A stretch of DNA of 64,000 bases. It comes from Cohnella hashimotonis (GTDB taxonomy: Bacteria; Bacillota; Bacilli; Paenibacillales; Paenibacillaceae). The stretch lies in the NCBI RefSeq assembly GCF_030014955.1, contig NZ_JAGRPV010000001.1:7837501-7901500 (forward strand), in the 5' to 3' direction. The notes beneath the pieces were generated by a model. The model saw only the letters and a program-made list of their open reading frames with translations. It was not told the origin of the DNA and did no database searches. Shown piece after piece: positions 22,071-30,251 of this stretch (its first letter is position 1; each line of letters starts with the position of its first letter). A program made the translations under genes and the position numbers.

Positions 22071-23237
22071 ATGAAAGAAAAGCCATTGATCTATCTGGAC
22101 AATGCGGCGACCTCCTGGCCGAAGCCTCCCGGCGTACTGGAAGCCATGGAAAAGGCGATGCGCGAAGCCGCAGCAAATCCGGGCAGGGGCAGTCACGAGA
22201 TGGCCGTGAAGGCAAGCAGGGTTCTCTTCGAAGGACGCAAGATGCTGGCACGTCTTTTCAAGATTGCGAACCCGAACGATATTGCCTTTATGCTCAATAC
22301 GACACATGCACTCAATCAATCAATCCAAGGCTTGCTGAAGCCGGGGGATCACGTCGTAACGACGGCAATGGAGCACAACTCTGTCCGGCGCCCGCTTGAG
22401 GCATTGAAACGCAAGCTGGGTATTCATGTAACCTATGTATCGGTCGGCGCTGACGGTGTGTTGAATCCTAACGATGTCAGGCAAGCGATCACGCCGGCTA
22501 CCAAGCTCGTGGCTGTCACACATAGCTCTAATCTTCTCGGAACGATAGCCCCCGTCGGCGACATCGGCGCCGTCACGCGAGCGGCCGGCGTACCGCTGCT
22601 TGTCGACGCGGCGCAAAGTGCGGGCGTGCTTGAGATCGATGTGGAAGCTATGAATATCGATCTGCTGGCCTTCCCGGGACATAAGGGACTCATGGGTCCA
22701 CAGGGGACAGGAGGACTGTACATCCGACCTGAGCTGGATCTGGAACCCTTGATGCACGGAGGCACGGGGAGTCGCTCAGAATCGCCTGAGCAGCCTTCTA
22801 CTAGGCCGGATAGATATGAGGCTGGCACGCCCAACACGGTCGGCATAGCAGGCCTTACGGAGGGCGTACGCTACGTCTTGGGAGAGACGGTGGAGCGGAT
22901 ACATGCCAAAGAGCTAAGTTTGACCCGGGAGCTTATGACAGGACTCTCGGTGATTCCAGGCGTGCGTATATTGGGTCCTGGTCCGGAGATTGAGCGAACG
23001 GCGATCGTCGCTTTTACGTTGGAGGGCGTCGATCCTTCCGAGATGGCATTCTTGTTGGACCGTCAGTTCGGCATCGCCGTCCGGTCCGGATTCCACTGCA
23101 CGCCGCTCGGACATGAGAGCGCAGGGACAACGGAAACGGGAGCGGTAAGAGCCAGCCCGGGATATTTTACGGAGCATTCGGATATTGTATCGTTGGTAGA
23201 AGCCGTGCAAGAAATTGGACAAACGTTGCGGGCATAA
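22071..23237 (+). CDS. Class V aminotransferase, cysteine desulfurase family
   Basis: A 388-residue PLP enzyme of the cysteine desulfurase-like group. It has YLDNAATSWPKP at the N-terminus, the PLP Lys in FPGHKGLMGPQGTGG (about residue 205), THSSNLLGT and the C-terminal loop RSGFHCTPLGH with the candidate catalytic Cys in the usual SufS/CsdA-like place. It likely removes sulfur from cysteine, but the acceptor is unknown and no isc or suf partner is next to it. ATG behind GAGGAGGCG. Good terminator upstream, so it begins its own unit. Confidence 0.85.
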   Translation: MKEKPLIYLDNAATSWPKPPGVLEAMEKAMREAAANPGRGSHEMAVKASRVLFEGRKMLARLFKIANPNDIAFMLNTTHALNQSIQGLLKPGDHVVTTAMEHNSVRRPLEALKRKLGIHVTYVSVGADGVLNPNDVRQAITPATKLVAVTHSSNLLGTIAPVGDIGAVTRAAGVPLLVDAAQSAGVLEIDVEAMNIDLLAFPGHKGLMGPQGTGGLYIRPELDLEPLMHGGTGSRSESPEQPSTRPDRYEAGTPNTVGIAGLTEGVRYVLGETVERIHAKELSLTRELMTGLSVIPGVRILGPGPEIERTAIVAFTLEGVDPSEMAFLLDRQFGIAVRSGFHCTPLGHESAGTTETGAVRASPGYFTEHSDIVSLVEAVQEIGQTLRA

Positions 23238-23312
23238 GGACTGCAGAATGGCGGACGGTGGTTCTGCACCCGCGGGACCGACCCGATCCGGAGAGCGGAG
23301 GAGCAATCGAGC

Positions 23313-23804
23313 GTGAACGGGATGGACGAAGATGCAAGCTTGGCGGCGCTTGGCGGCGCCGGCATATTGATTATTATATTGTTGATCTGGGTCCTTATCT
23401 TAAGCATCAAACTGTCGAAGCTCGCACGGGCGCAACGGAGAATGATTGGCGAGACCGGCGTGCCGCAGCTCGAAGATGTTCTCATGAAGGTTCACGATCG
23501 AATGGCTGACGTGCAGGCCAAGCAAGCTGTGCAGGAAGCGACGATGGCGAATCAGGAAAAACGCCTGGCGACACTCAAGGGGCGCGTAGGCGTTCACCGT
23601 TTCAATGCATTCTCCGATCAAGGCGGAGAGATCAGCTTTGCGGTCGCGATCGTCAACGAAGAGCAGGATGGCGTCGTTCTGACGGGCATTCACAGCCGCG
23701 AGCAGACCTTCCTGTATGCGAAGCCGTTGTCCGGAGGAGAGTCGAGCTATCCTTTGACGCCGGAGGAGAAGGCCGCAATCAGTCAGGCAGCGCGTAAGGA
23801 ATAG
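23313..23804 (+). CDS. DUF4446 family membrane protein
   Basis: A 163-residue protein with one N-terminal membrane helix (ILIIILLIWVLILSIKLSKL), a coiled-coil stretch and a compact C-terminal domain (VGVHRFNAFSDQGGEISFAVAIV...HSREQTFLYAKPL). This layout is that of DUF4446 proteins, which lie near the origin in many Bacilli; function unknown. GTG at 23313 with GGAGGAG nine bases upstream; ATG 23322 is an alternative. It ends convergent with and overlapping yyaC by 26 bases. Confidence 0.85.
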   Translation: MNGMDEDASLAALGGAGILIIILLIWVLILSIKLSKLARAQRRMIGETGVPQLEDVLMKVHDRMADVQAKQAVQEATMANQEKRLATLKGRVGVHRFNAFSDQGGEISFAVAIVNEEQDGVVLTGIHSREQTFLYAKPLSGGESSYPLTPEEKAAISQAARKE

Positions 23805-24396
23805 AGACTCCGCGAATATTGCGAATGGCGGTGGAGATGCAGCCGGCGATGATGTCGGCCATCTTCACGACCAGATTGAGTCTCGTATTTTGAAGAACGA
23901 AGTATTCCATAAATCCGCCAACGTTTACGATGCCCGTCATATGAATATCGCCGACCGGGGGCAAGTCCTTGTTCACGCCGGCGCCCGGACGTACGGGACC
24001 CGAAGCAAGATGGATACAGCCGACGCTCGCAACTTGTCCGAGACAGGCGTCGATGGCGATTACATAAGGCTGCTTGGAGTTGCGCATGATCTTGTACAGC
24101 GTCTCGCTCAAATTCATCGCGTGTACGGGTTCGTCAAGGGTCCCGTACAGATCGAACAAGCCCTGAGCATGTCTAGCGAGCGTCGTCCCTACGAGCGGGC
24201 CGAGCGCGTCGCCCGTGGACCTGTCGGTGCCGACGCAGACGACGACGATCTGCCGGTCGGAGGGAAGGTGAAGCAGCTCTCGCGTGAGCCGCTCGGACAG
24301 CCGCTGCATCACGGCAGGTTCGTTGTAGGGTATTTTCAAAGAGAGCGCGGTGGCTTCCGCCGCATAGCCGGCCCTTTTATCCCAAGCGCCATTCAT
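23779..24396 (-). CDS. yyaC: Sporulation protein YyaC (DUF1256)
   Basis: A 205-residue YyaC family protein, related in fold to the germination protease Gpr. VVVCVGTDRSTGDALGPLVG, YVIAIDACLG and GDIHMTGIVNVGGFMEYFVL are the family blocks. In B. subtilis it is made under sporulation control and its role is unsettled. It overlaps the end of the DUF4446 gene tail to tail, and the DUF3343 gene is divergent from it. Confidence 0.93.
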   Translation of the reverse strand: MNGAWDKRAGYAAEATALSLKIPYNEPAVMQRLSERLTRELLHLPSDRQIVVVCVGTDRSTGDALGPLVGTTLARHAQGLFDLYGTLDEPVHAMNLSETLYKIMRNSKQPYVIAIDACLGQVASVGCIHLASGPVRPGAGVNKDLPPVGDIHMTGIVNVGGFMEYFVLQNTRLNLVVKMADIIAGCISTAIRNIRGVSIPYALPD

Positions 24397-24505
24397 TCGT
24401 CCGCTTCGCCTCCTCCGTGGAATAGTAGTAGTATATGGACGAGAGGGGCATTTTATACTTGTTCGGACAGCGTGCTAGCAACCGATGCAAGAAGAGGGAG
24501 AGGCC

Positions 24506-24751
24506 ATGGATCCATTGTTGATCGCGTTCGACTCTACGCAGCAGGCACTTCGGGCCGAGATGCTGCTTGAATATGCGGAGGTAGAGATCGATATCCGGCC
24601 GACGCCGAAGGAGATCACGGCGGGTTGTGCGCTGTCGATCGAATTCCCCGGCGAGGCGCTGGAACAAGTCAAAGAAATCATCGCTGAAGAAAAGGTGGAG
24701 ATCCGCGGCTTGTTCAGACCTTCAGGAAGCGGCTACGAACGAATCGACTAG
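24506..24751 (+). CDS. DUF3343 domain protein
   Basis: An 81-residue protein of the DUF3343 group, sometimes described as putative Se/S carrier-like. It opens DPLLIAFDSTQQALRAEMLL, with EVEIDIRPTPKEITAGCALSIEF containing the conserved Cys. Start ATG 24506 behind GGGAGAGG. It forms a close run with mscS and the DUF951 gene. Proximity to the cysteine desulfurase-like gene is suggestive but unproven. Confidence 0.8.
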   Translation: MDPLLIAFDSTQQALRAEMLLEYAEVEIDIRPTPKEITAGCALSIEFPGEALEQVKEIIAEEKVEIRGLFRPSGSGYERID

Positions 24752-24766
24752 AGAGGTGGAGAGAGG

Positions 24767-25684
24767 ATGGCCGGATATCCACAAGCGTTTTTGCTGGAAG
24801 GTGCCGGGGAGACGATTGAAAAAAAGCTAACGCTTTGGCAGCAATTCGTAAACGATATATGGGATTCGCTAAGCGATACCCACATGTGGATGGGCGTGCT
24901 CAAGGTTGTTCTGCGGATTCTGGTTATCCTCATCGTCAGCCGGATTATTCGCATCGTAATTAATCGCCTTGTTGATAACTTTATGAATCCCAAAGCATCA
25001 AGGCGACTCAAGCTCAGAACTAGAAGGGTTCAGACAGTGGGCAAGCTGCTCAAAAACGCAGCGACCTATATTATTAATTTTATCGTTCTGCTGCTCGTGC
25101 TGAACGAATTCAATATTAATCTTGCGCCGCTGCTCGCGGGAGCGGGTGTGATCGGACTGGCGATCGGCTTTGGCGCCCAGAGCTTGGTGAAGGACGTAAT
25201 TACGGGATTTTTCGTGATCCTCGAGGATCATTTCTCGGTCGGCGACGTGATCGAGGTTGGGGGCAAGTTCAAAGGGACGGTCGAAATGATCGGTCTGCGC
25301 GCGACGCGGATCCGCAGCTGGACCGGTGAGGTATACATCCTGCCGAACGGCAACATCTCGGATGTCACGAATTATTCGGTCAACAATGCGCTGGCCGTCG
25401 TGGACGTGTCCGTAGCGGCGACTGAGAACCTAGATCATATGGCGGAGATCGTCAAAAATGCTGCCGCAAAGTTCGAAGATACGAATATCGTAGGCAGGGC
25501 GGAGTTTCTCGGCATACAATCGGTAACCGCAAGCGACGTGATCCTGCGACTGACGGTGCTGTGCCGGCCCAATACACAGGCAACCGTATCCAGGCATCTG
25601 AATGCGGAGGTTAAGAAGGCATTCGAAGCCGCGGGCATTCCGCGTTATTATTCGATCGAGGCCATGGAGAGGGCGGGGAGTTAA
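24767..25684 (+). CDS. mscS: Small-conductance mechanosensitive channel (MscS family)
   Basis: A 305-residue MscS-type channel with an N-terminal extension, three membrane segments (about 44-65, 95-115, 120-140), the pore helix LLAGAGVIGLAIGFGAQSLVKD and the beta domain GDVIEVGGKFKGTVEMIGLRAT. It releases solutes on hypo-osmotic shock. It lies between the DUF3343 and DUF951 genes with short spacing, in the place of yyaD-yyzM neighbours in Bacilli. Confidence 0.95.
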   Translation: MAGYPQAFLLEGAGETIEKKLTLWQQFVNDIWDSLSDTHMWMGVLKVVLRILVILIVSRIIRIVINRLVDNFMNPKASRRLKLRTRRVQTVGKLLKNAATYIINFIVLLLVLNEFNINLAPLLAGAGVIGLAIGFGAQSLVKDVITGFFVILEDHFSVGDVIEVGGKFKGTVEMIGLRATRIRSWTGEVYILPNGNISDVTNYSVNNALAVVDVSVAATENLDHMAEIVKNAAAKFEDTNIVGRAEFLGIQSVTASDVILRLTVLCRPNTQATVSRHLNAEVKKAFEAAGIPRYYSIEAMERAGS

Positions 25685-25687
25685 CGG

Positions 25688-25918
25688 ATGGAAAGGAAGG
25701 AATTCGGACTCGGCGACATCGTGCAGATGAAGAAGCCGCATCCCTGCGGCGCCAACGAGATGGAGATCATCCGCATGGGCATGGACATCCGCATCAAGTG
25801 CGTCAAGTGCAAGCACAGCATCCTTCTGCCTCGGGCGAAGTTCGAGAAAAGCATGAAAAAAATGCTTCAGGCAGCGCCGCGTGAAGATACGGATGTACCC
25901 GAGAAAGAGACGGAATAA
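25688..25918 (+). CDS. DUF951 family protein (YyzM-like)
   Basis: A 76-residue DUF951 protein: GDIVQMKKPHPCGANEMEIIRMGMDIRIKC...KHSILLPRAKFEK. The CG and CVKC pattern gives a small zinc-ribbon-like fold. It starts three bases past mscS, behind GGGGAG. Function unknown; it is a constant neighbour of MscS near the origin of Bacilli. Confidence 0.9.
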   Translation: MERKEFGLGDIVQMKKPHPCGANEMEIIRMGMDIRIKCVKCKHSILLPRAKFEKSMKKMLQAAPREDTDVPEKETE

Positions 25919-26011
25919 GTTTGTACAACTAGATCGGTAAATCAGCTCCAAATCAGACCGCAAAACAGGGTTGCAAGTTGTCCGAAGTTGTGATACGATA
26001 TTCCTTGCTGC

Positions 26012-26102
26012 GGAGAGGTACCCAAGTGGTCCAAGGGGGTTGACTCGAAATCATCTAGGCGTCGCAAGGCGTGCGTGGGTTCGAATCCCACCCTCTCCGC
26101 CA
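26012..26102 (+). tRNA. tRNA-Ser (anticodon CGA)
   Basis: A class II tRNA with acceptor arm GGAGAGG/CCTCTCC, discriminator G and an encoded CCA (26100-26102). The anticodon loop CTCGAAA gives CGA, reading UCG. A long variable arm (TAGGCGTCGCAAGGCGTGC) and a TTCGAATC T-loop support serine. It is followed by a terminator. Confidence 0.96.
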
Positions 26103-26115
26103 TACTTAACAGCTC

Positions 26116-26145
26116 AAGCGGTTTCCTTTCGGGAGCCGCTTTTTT
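26116..26145 (+). terminator. tRNA-Ser terminator
   Basis: AAGCGGTTTCC and GGGAGCCGCTT pair, followed by five further T, 14 bases past the tRNA. Confidence 0.85.
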
Positions 26146-26309
26146 GATGCATCAGAAAGCATAAGTTTGGCGACGATTATACGCGTACGCAGGCCCATTG
26201 GAAGGGCTGAGCTGGCGGACTACCCATTAAAAGGCGTTGCGCACGAATCAAGCTGCTGATGTCCGCAACCCTAAAGAGGATCATCAGCGCTAACGCCGCT
26301 GCGATAATA

Positions 26310-26344
26310 GGAAGAGACCCGAAATTCACCATCCGGGTCTCTTC
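26310..26344 (-). terminator. Hairpin between tRNA-Ser and the 84-residue gene
   Basis: GAAGAGACCCG and CGGGTCTCTTC make an 11-bp stem beyond the 3' end of the minus-strand gene. The tail on the minus strand is only weakly T-rich (CTATTA), so termination strength is uncertain. The rest of 26146-26372 shows nothing I can support. Confidence 0.5.
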
Positions 26345-26372
26345 TTATTCATACAGATTCATACAGCGCGGA

Positions 26373-26627
26373 TCATCTTCTTCTCATCGGAATTACCTCG
26401 ATCTTGCAAGCAGGGTCGATGGAGCGGGCGATCCGGGAGAGCGCGACGGCTTCGATTCGGAACACGGGATAGCCGAAAGTATCGCCGTGCGCCCATACAC
26501 GTTTTAAGTTGAGCTGTGCCGAGATCGCCTCTTGAATATCCGCTGCCTGACAGCTGGTCACGCATGCCATACGGCTAAGGGACAATCCAAGCGGCGGGAA
26601 TCGAGTGGCTTTGCTGGAAATATCCAT
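26373..26627 (-). CDS. Unknown 84-residue protein
   Basis: I do not recognise this gene. It is supported by a strong AGGAGG site eight bases before the ATG and by a hairpin past its end. The product is basic, has Cys at about 22 and 26 (MACVTSC), a middle EAISAQLNLKRVWAHGDTFG and a basic end (MRRR), with no membrane segment. It follows the KhtTU-like genes on the same strand but with a gap of about 70 bases. A small soluble protein of unknown role is all that can be said. Confidence 0.5.
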   Translation of the reverse strand: MDISSKATRFPPLGLSLSRMACVTSCQAADIQEAISAQLNLKRVWAHGDTFGYPVFRIEAVALSRIARSIDPACKIEVIPMRRR

Positions 26628-26697
26628 CGCTTGTCCTCCTGATCGTGAAGAGATGGTAGGCTCTTAAATCGGGATTCTTAAGGATATGGCCATTACG

Positions 26698-27909
26698 CTA
26701 GGCTGCCTGGTTATCTGCCGATCGGTTCCACCTGAACAATTTCCCGAGCAGCTTGTGGATGTGCTTCGATTCCTTGGTGAGAAGCGGACCTAGAATAGCC
26801 AGGATGAGCACATAAAGGGCGGCAAAAGGCTGAAGAACGACGAGCAGTCCGCCGGCTTTCGCCATGTTAGCCATAATGATCGAAAATTCTCCGCGCGCAA
26901 CGATCGTCAAGCCGACATTGGAGGATGCCTTGCTCGACAGGCCCGCGCTGCGGCCCGCCAGAAGGCCGGCGGCATAGTTGCCGATCAGCGTAACTACAAC
27001 GGCGCCCAAGGACAGCCACAGCGCGTCTCCGAGCGTTAGCGGATCGATCGTTAAGCCGAAGCTGAAGAAGAATATCGCGCCAAAAAAATCGCGGAAGGGC
27101 AATATGAAATGCTCGATTCGCTTGATATGCTCGGTCTCCGCCAGTACCAGGCCGAACAGCAGCGCGCCGATCGCTTCTGCGACGTGGATCGTCTCGGAGA
27201 AGCCTGCGACGAGGAACAGTCCGCCGAACACGATCAGGCCGAACAATTCGTTGGACCGGACGTTCAGCGCCTTGTTCAGAAGCGGCACGCACTTTCGTCC
27301 GACGACCAGCATGAAGAGCATGAATGCGAAGGCGATGCCCGCCGAAGCGAGGACGCCCCAGACCGAGGAGGAATCGCTCAGGACGAGACCGGACAGGATG
27401 GAAATATAGACGGCGAGAAAAACGTCCTCAAACATAATGATGCCCAAGATGAGTTCGGTCTCTGCATTCGCCGTGCGTTTGAGATCGACGAGAACTTTGG
27501 CGACGATCGCGCTGGAAGAGATCGTGGTGATGCCTGCCATAACCAGCGTCTCGGCCAGAGGGAAGCCCGTCACGAAGCCATAACCCAAGCCAAGCGTGAA
27601 GTTGATCGCGATATAGATCGTGCCGCCGAACGCGATCGACTTGCCCGATTTGAGCAACCGGCCGACGGAAAACTCGAGGCCGAGATAGAAGAGGAGAAAC
27701 AGCACGCCGATTCTCCCCATGAACTCGATGAGCGAAGCGCTCTCGATGAAGCGGAAGTCGAGATGCCAGAGCTTAAAAGAGTGGGGACCTACGGCCATGC
27801 CGATCAGGATGTAAAACGGAATGACGGAAAAACGCAGCTTGGCGGAGATGAGTCCAGCCAGGGCGATCAGGGCTACGGCCAAGCCGACTTCAAGCACGAG
27901 ATGGTCCAT
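26698..27909 (-). CDS. khtU: K+/H+ antiporter, KhtU-like (CPA2 family)
   Basis: A 403-residue CPA2 cation:proton antiporter with 12 or so membrane helices (from LEVGLAVALIALAGLISAKL to FAALYVLILAILGPLL), the family stretches FYLGLEFSVGRLL and SSSAIVAKVLVDLKR, and a short charged tail. Two bases separate it from an RCK_C-type regulator upstream. That pairing is the KhtTU arrangement of B. subtilis (yhaTU), which exports K+ under alkaline stress or methylglyoxal. No KhtS-like small gene is seen. The substrate is inferred. Confidence 0.85.
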   Translation of the reverse strand: MDHLVLEVGLAVALIALAGLISAKLRFSVIPFYILIGMAVGPHSFKLWHLDFRFIESASLIEFMGRIGVLFLLFYLGLEFSVGRLLKSGKSIAFGGTIYIAINFTLGLGYGFVTGFPLAETLVMAGITTISSSAIVAKVLVDLKRTANAETELILGIIMFEDVFLAVYISILSGLVLSDSSSVWGVLASAGIAFAFMLFMLVVGRKCVPLLNKALNVRSNELFGLIVFGGLFLVAGFSETIHVAEAIGALLFGLVLAETEHIKRIEHFILPFRDFFGAIFFFSFGLTIDPLTLGDALWLSLGAVVVTLIGNYAAGLLAGRSAGLSSKASSNVGLTIVARGEFSIIMANMAKAGGLLVVLQPFAALYVLILAILGPLLTKESKHIHKLLGKLFRWNRSADNQAA

Positions 27910-27910
27910 A

Positions 27911-28405
27911 TTAAGCCTCCCCGCCGGTCAGGATGCTTTTGAGCGCCTTCAGGTTTTCCCGCTCGCCGGCCGCGATAAGCATGGAGTCGGCTTTAAGCAC
28001 GAAGTCCGGGCCTGGCGTAATGTGCTTGGAATGATCTCTCTCTACGATCGCGATGACCGTGGCGCCGGACCGCCGGCGAATCTCGAGGTCGCCGATCGAG
28101 ACGCCTACGCAGGGGCTGCGGGGCTCTAGCTTGAACCACTCGATAACGAGGTCGTTCAGCGCGATCTCGATCGATTCGAGCATGCGAGGCTTATAGGTCA
28201 TGCCGCCGACGATTGCAGCGATCGAACGGGCCTCTTCGTCGTCGAGCGTGATCATGGAGATGCTGTCTTCGGGGTCTTCATATTCGAAATGATAAAGCTC
28301 GCGACGTCCGTCGTCGTGAATGACGACAACGAGCCGGTCGCCGCTGCGGGTGAGGATTCGGTACTTTCGGCCGACGCCGGGCAGATCCGTCTCTCGGATA
28401 TCCAT
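27911..28405 (-). CDS. khtT: Antiporter regulatory subunit, KhtT-like (RCK_C domain)
   Basis: A 164-residue protein, the length of B. subtilis KhtT. The N-terminal half (DIRETDLPGVGRKYRILTRS) is the KhtT-type domain, and the C-terminal half is an RCK_C/TrkA_C domain (SIGDLEIRRRSGATVIAIVE...PDFVLKADSMLIAAGERENL) that would bind nucleotide and gate KhtU. ATG 28405 behind AAAGGATG is preferred to an upstream ATG. It forms an operon with khtU. Confidence 0.87.
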   Translation of the reverse strand: MDIRETDLPGVGRKYRILTRSGDRLVVVIHDDGRRELYHFEYEDPEDSISMITLDDEEARSIAAIVGGMTYKPRMLESIEIALNDLVIEWFKLEPRSPCVGVSIGDLEIRRRSGATVIAIVERDHSKHITPGPDFVLKADSMLIAAGERENLKALKSILTGGEA

Positions 28406-28549
28406 GGACAACATCCTTTCTGCGTACAAAAATTCAATGCTATGAGGAACCGTCGCAAATGAACTGCCGAAAAATCGGCAGGCGCGGGATGGAGCGAAGA
28501 ATCGTGAAAGAAAATGGAGAAAGCGCAGGTTGGCGGATCACAGGTAATG

Positions 28550-28719
28550 GCGGGTAGCAGAGATGGGCAGGCCACAGCGACTGGCAGGCCACAGCGACTG
28601 GCAGGCCACAGCGACAGGCAGGCCACAGCGACAGGCAGGTCTCAGAGATGGGTAGGTCTCAGAGATGAGCAGGTCTCAGATACGGGCAGGCCGCAAAGAC
28701 GGGCAGATCAAAATACACG
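28550..28719. repeat. 17-bp tandem repeat, about nine to ten copies
   Basis: Units with consensus GCAGGCCACAGCGACTG run head to tail from 28550. The four copies at 28567-28634 are nearly identical; the copies before and after drift (for example GCAGGTCTCAGAGATGG). There are no spacers and no palindromes. The gap 28406-28762 between khtT and the next gene contains this array. A plus-strand frame across it is an artefact of the repeat. Confidence 0.9.
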
Positions 28720-28762
28720 CGGCCTCGAATCGAAGCGCGAGCTATGCTGCCCGGAGGACGAA

Positions 28763-29125
28763 CTAGGAGACGTACGTGGAGGAAAATTGAAGCGGACGCA
28801 GCAAGCGCCGGCGCAGCAGAACATGCACCGAAGCGATGTGCGCGCGGTGATGGGCAGGAAGACGGTAAGGCAATCTGGAGGTGCGGACGATAAGAGCGAA
28901 CAAAAGGAACAAAAGAGGGGCACCCGGCCGCGGCTTGGCAGTGGCGGGATCAGGCGTACGGGTTTGCACATGCGTATGGAATTCGGTACCGCGAAGACCC
29001 GCAGCTGCGGATTCGCCGGCTGTGGACTCTAAGGTAGGGGTGGGCGTAGAGAAGATCATGAATACGGCTAGCAGCAGCCAAGCGATCAGATCGCCGGCAG
29101 AGCGCGTCGGATTCATTTTAGTCAT
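28763..29125 (-). CDS. Unknown small membrane protein
   Basis: A 120-residue frame starting at ATG 29125 behind AAAGGGGGG. It has a basic start, a membrane segment near 13-30 (AWLLLAVFMIFSTP), a Pro/Thr/Ala-rich middle, a second hydrophobic stretch (PLLFLLFALIV) and an Arg/His-rich tail. I do not recognise it. The first membrane segment and ribosome site suggest a real gene. The C-terminal third reads like drifted sequence and could be a recent extension or a broken frame. Confidence 0.4.
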   Translation of the reverse strand: MTKMNPTRSAGDLIAWLLLAVFMIFSTPTPTLESTAGESAAAGLRGTEFHTHVQTRTPDPATAKPRPGAPLLFLLFALIVRTSRLPYRLPAHHRAHIASVHVLLRRRLLRPLQFSSTYVS

Positions 29126-29239
29126 CGGCAGCCCCCCTTTTAACAATAACTTAACCATAGTTTAGCACAGTTTAACCGTTGGTATCAAAACGAAAGCTTG
29201 AGGGGTTGTCCGCTGCCGTCTCCAAGACGATAAGCGCAT

Positions 29240-29530
29240 AAATGACGAAAGACCCCTTGCGGGGTCCTCCGGGCGACGTTAATCGAAGCTGGACTTCCTG
29301 TCGTGCGTGACGTTGCCGGTTCATCCCGGCGCTTCGGCTACTTGAAGGTTCGCTAACGCGATAACGTGTATTGCAAGACCATGTCTGCGACACAACCCCT
29401 CGCTTCCTACTCCGTCTTCGACGTTCCTCCTGCGGGTTGTTGCCTGCAAAGGTTCAACGGAACCAACACCTCTCTGTTCGTCGCCGGTAATTAGAATGTC
29501 CGCCTTCGGGGTTCGATATACGCGCCGCTT
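29240..29530. other. Structured non-coding stretch downstream of yjzC
   Basis: This 290-base stretch has no convincing gene but several local inverted repeats: GACCCC/GGGGTC (29251-29266), GCCGG/CCGGC (29314-29330), GGTT/AACC (29451-29464) and GTC/GAC around TTC. Read on the minus strand it begins at the yjzC stop and ends at the GACCCC hairpin, followed by TTTCGTCATTT, which would fit a long 3' UTR or a small RNA with its own terminator. A 77-residue open frame on the minus strand (29321-29554) overlaps yjzC and has no ribosome site. I cannot assign an RNA family. Confidence 0.35.
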
Positions 29531-29715
29531 TAAAATTGCTTCACCTTTTTCCACTTGCGGTTGTGATTCGTGGTCTCCGGGAACCGCTCGCCCTTCTCCA
29601 GCTTGACATGCTTCGGATCCTCGATGTTCATGTGAAAAGCGTCTTCGCCGACTTCCATGTAATGACCGTCGTTCGGCGCGCGGTCGCCCGGCTCGAACTG
29701 CGTTTGTTCACCCAT
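29530..29715 (-). CDS. yjzC: YjzC family protein
   Basis: A 61-residue YjzC family protein. FEPGDRAPNDGHYMEVGE and the end GERFPETTNHNRKWKK are the family blocks. It is small, soluble and of unknown function; the B. subtilis homologue is expressed in connection with sporulation. ATG behind GGAGGTGAT. It is divergent from rpsF-ssb-rpsR. Confidence 0.9.
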   Translation of the reverse strand: MGEQTQFEPGDRAPNDGHYMEVGEDAFHMNIEDPKHVKLEKGERFPETTNHNRKWKKVKQF

Positions 29716-29755
29716 CTGATGATCACCTCCAGGCCTTAGTGTTGCGGGAAAAACC

Positions 29756-29784
29756 TTGCGGTATGCGGGCGAATGTGATAAAGT
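29756..29784 (+). promoter_or_regulatory. Promoter of rpsF-ssb-rpsR
   Basis: TTGCGG (29756-29761) and TAAAGT (29779-29784) are spaced by 17 bases, about 100 bases upstream of rpsF. Confidence 0.5.
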
Positions 29785-29823
29785 ATTCAGGTATGCGATA
29801 AAAAGGCATACTCCTTGCTCCTC

Positions 29824-29872
29824 AGCCGTGGACAGGTTCCGCGGTATCGAATTGGGGGGCCAAAGACCAAAA
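29824..29872 (+). promoter_or_regulatory. Candidate S6:S18 autoregulatory leader
   Basis: The rpsF leader contains a CCGTGG/CCGCGG-type hairpin (near 29826-29843) within a larger pairing that closes near the GGGGGG at 29864. Many bacteria have an S6:S18-binding RNA with an exposed CCG just upstream of rpsF. Only position and the CCG hairpin are seen here; the fold has not been tested. Confidence 0.3.
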
Positions 29873-29885
29873 GGAGGTAACGAAG

Positions 29886-30170
29886 ATGCGCAACTACGAG
29901 TTGATGTACATCATTCGTCCGGACGTGGACCAAGAGTCCGTTCAAGCTGTCACGGAGAAATTCCAGGGCATCATCGCGAACGGCGGCGAGCTCACGAAGC
30001 ACGAGGTACAAGGCAAGAAGCGCCTCGCTTATGAGATCAACAAGCACCGCGACGGGACGTATGTGCTGGTTCACTTCACGGCCGAGCCGGCTGTGGTCAC
30101 CGAACTGGAACGCGTACTCAAGATCACGGACGAAGTCATTCGTCACATCGTCGTACGCGATGTCGCTTAA
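29886..30170 (+). CDS. rpsF: Ribosomal protein bS6
   Basis: A 94-residue bS6 (RNYELMYIIRPDVDQESVQA, RLAYEINKHRDGTYVLVHF). It binds bS18 and the 30S platform. ATG behind AAAGGAGGT. First gene of the rpsF-ssb-rpsR operon. Confidence 0.98.
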   Translation: MRNYELMYIIRPDVDQESVQAVTEKFQGIIANGGELTKHEVQGKKRLAYEINKHRDGTYVLVHFTAEPAVVTELERVLKITDEVIRHIVVRDVA

Positions 30171-30251
30171 GGCAGTCGCTTAAGTCAGCACAGCACGCAA
30201 TACCCGGCGGTTAACGCCGTTCAAGTCGTCACTCGCAGGAGGGGACCGAAG

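Noticed and set aside
28550..28719. CRISPR array
   Set aside because: Units of 17 bases are contiguous with no spacers and no cas genes are in the window. The same holds for the arrays at 45067-45239 and 59363-59452.
28514..29032. 172-residue plus-strand frame with R/Q-rich repeats
   Set aside because: It is the translation of the 17-bp tandem array and continues against a better-supported minus-strand gene; no convincing ribosome site or domain.
29172..29554. Group II intron remnant
   Set aside because: Hairpins and minus-strand frames suggested it, but no domain V/VI motif and no reverse-transcriptase coding sequence could be found; kept only as an unexplained structured region.
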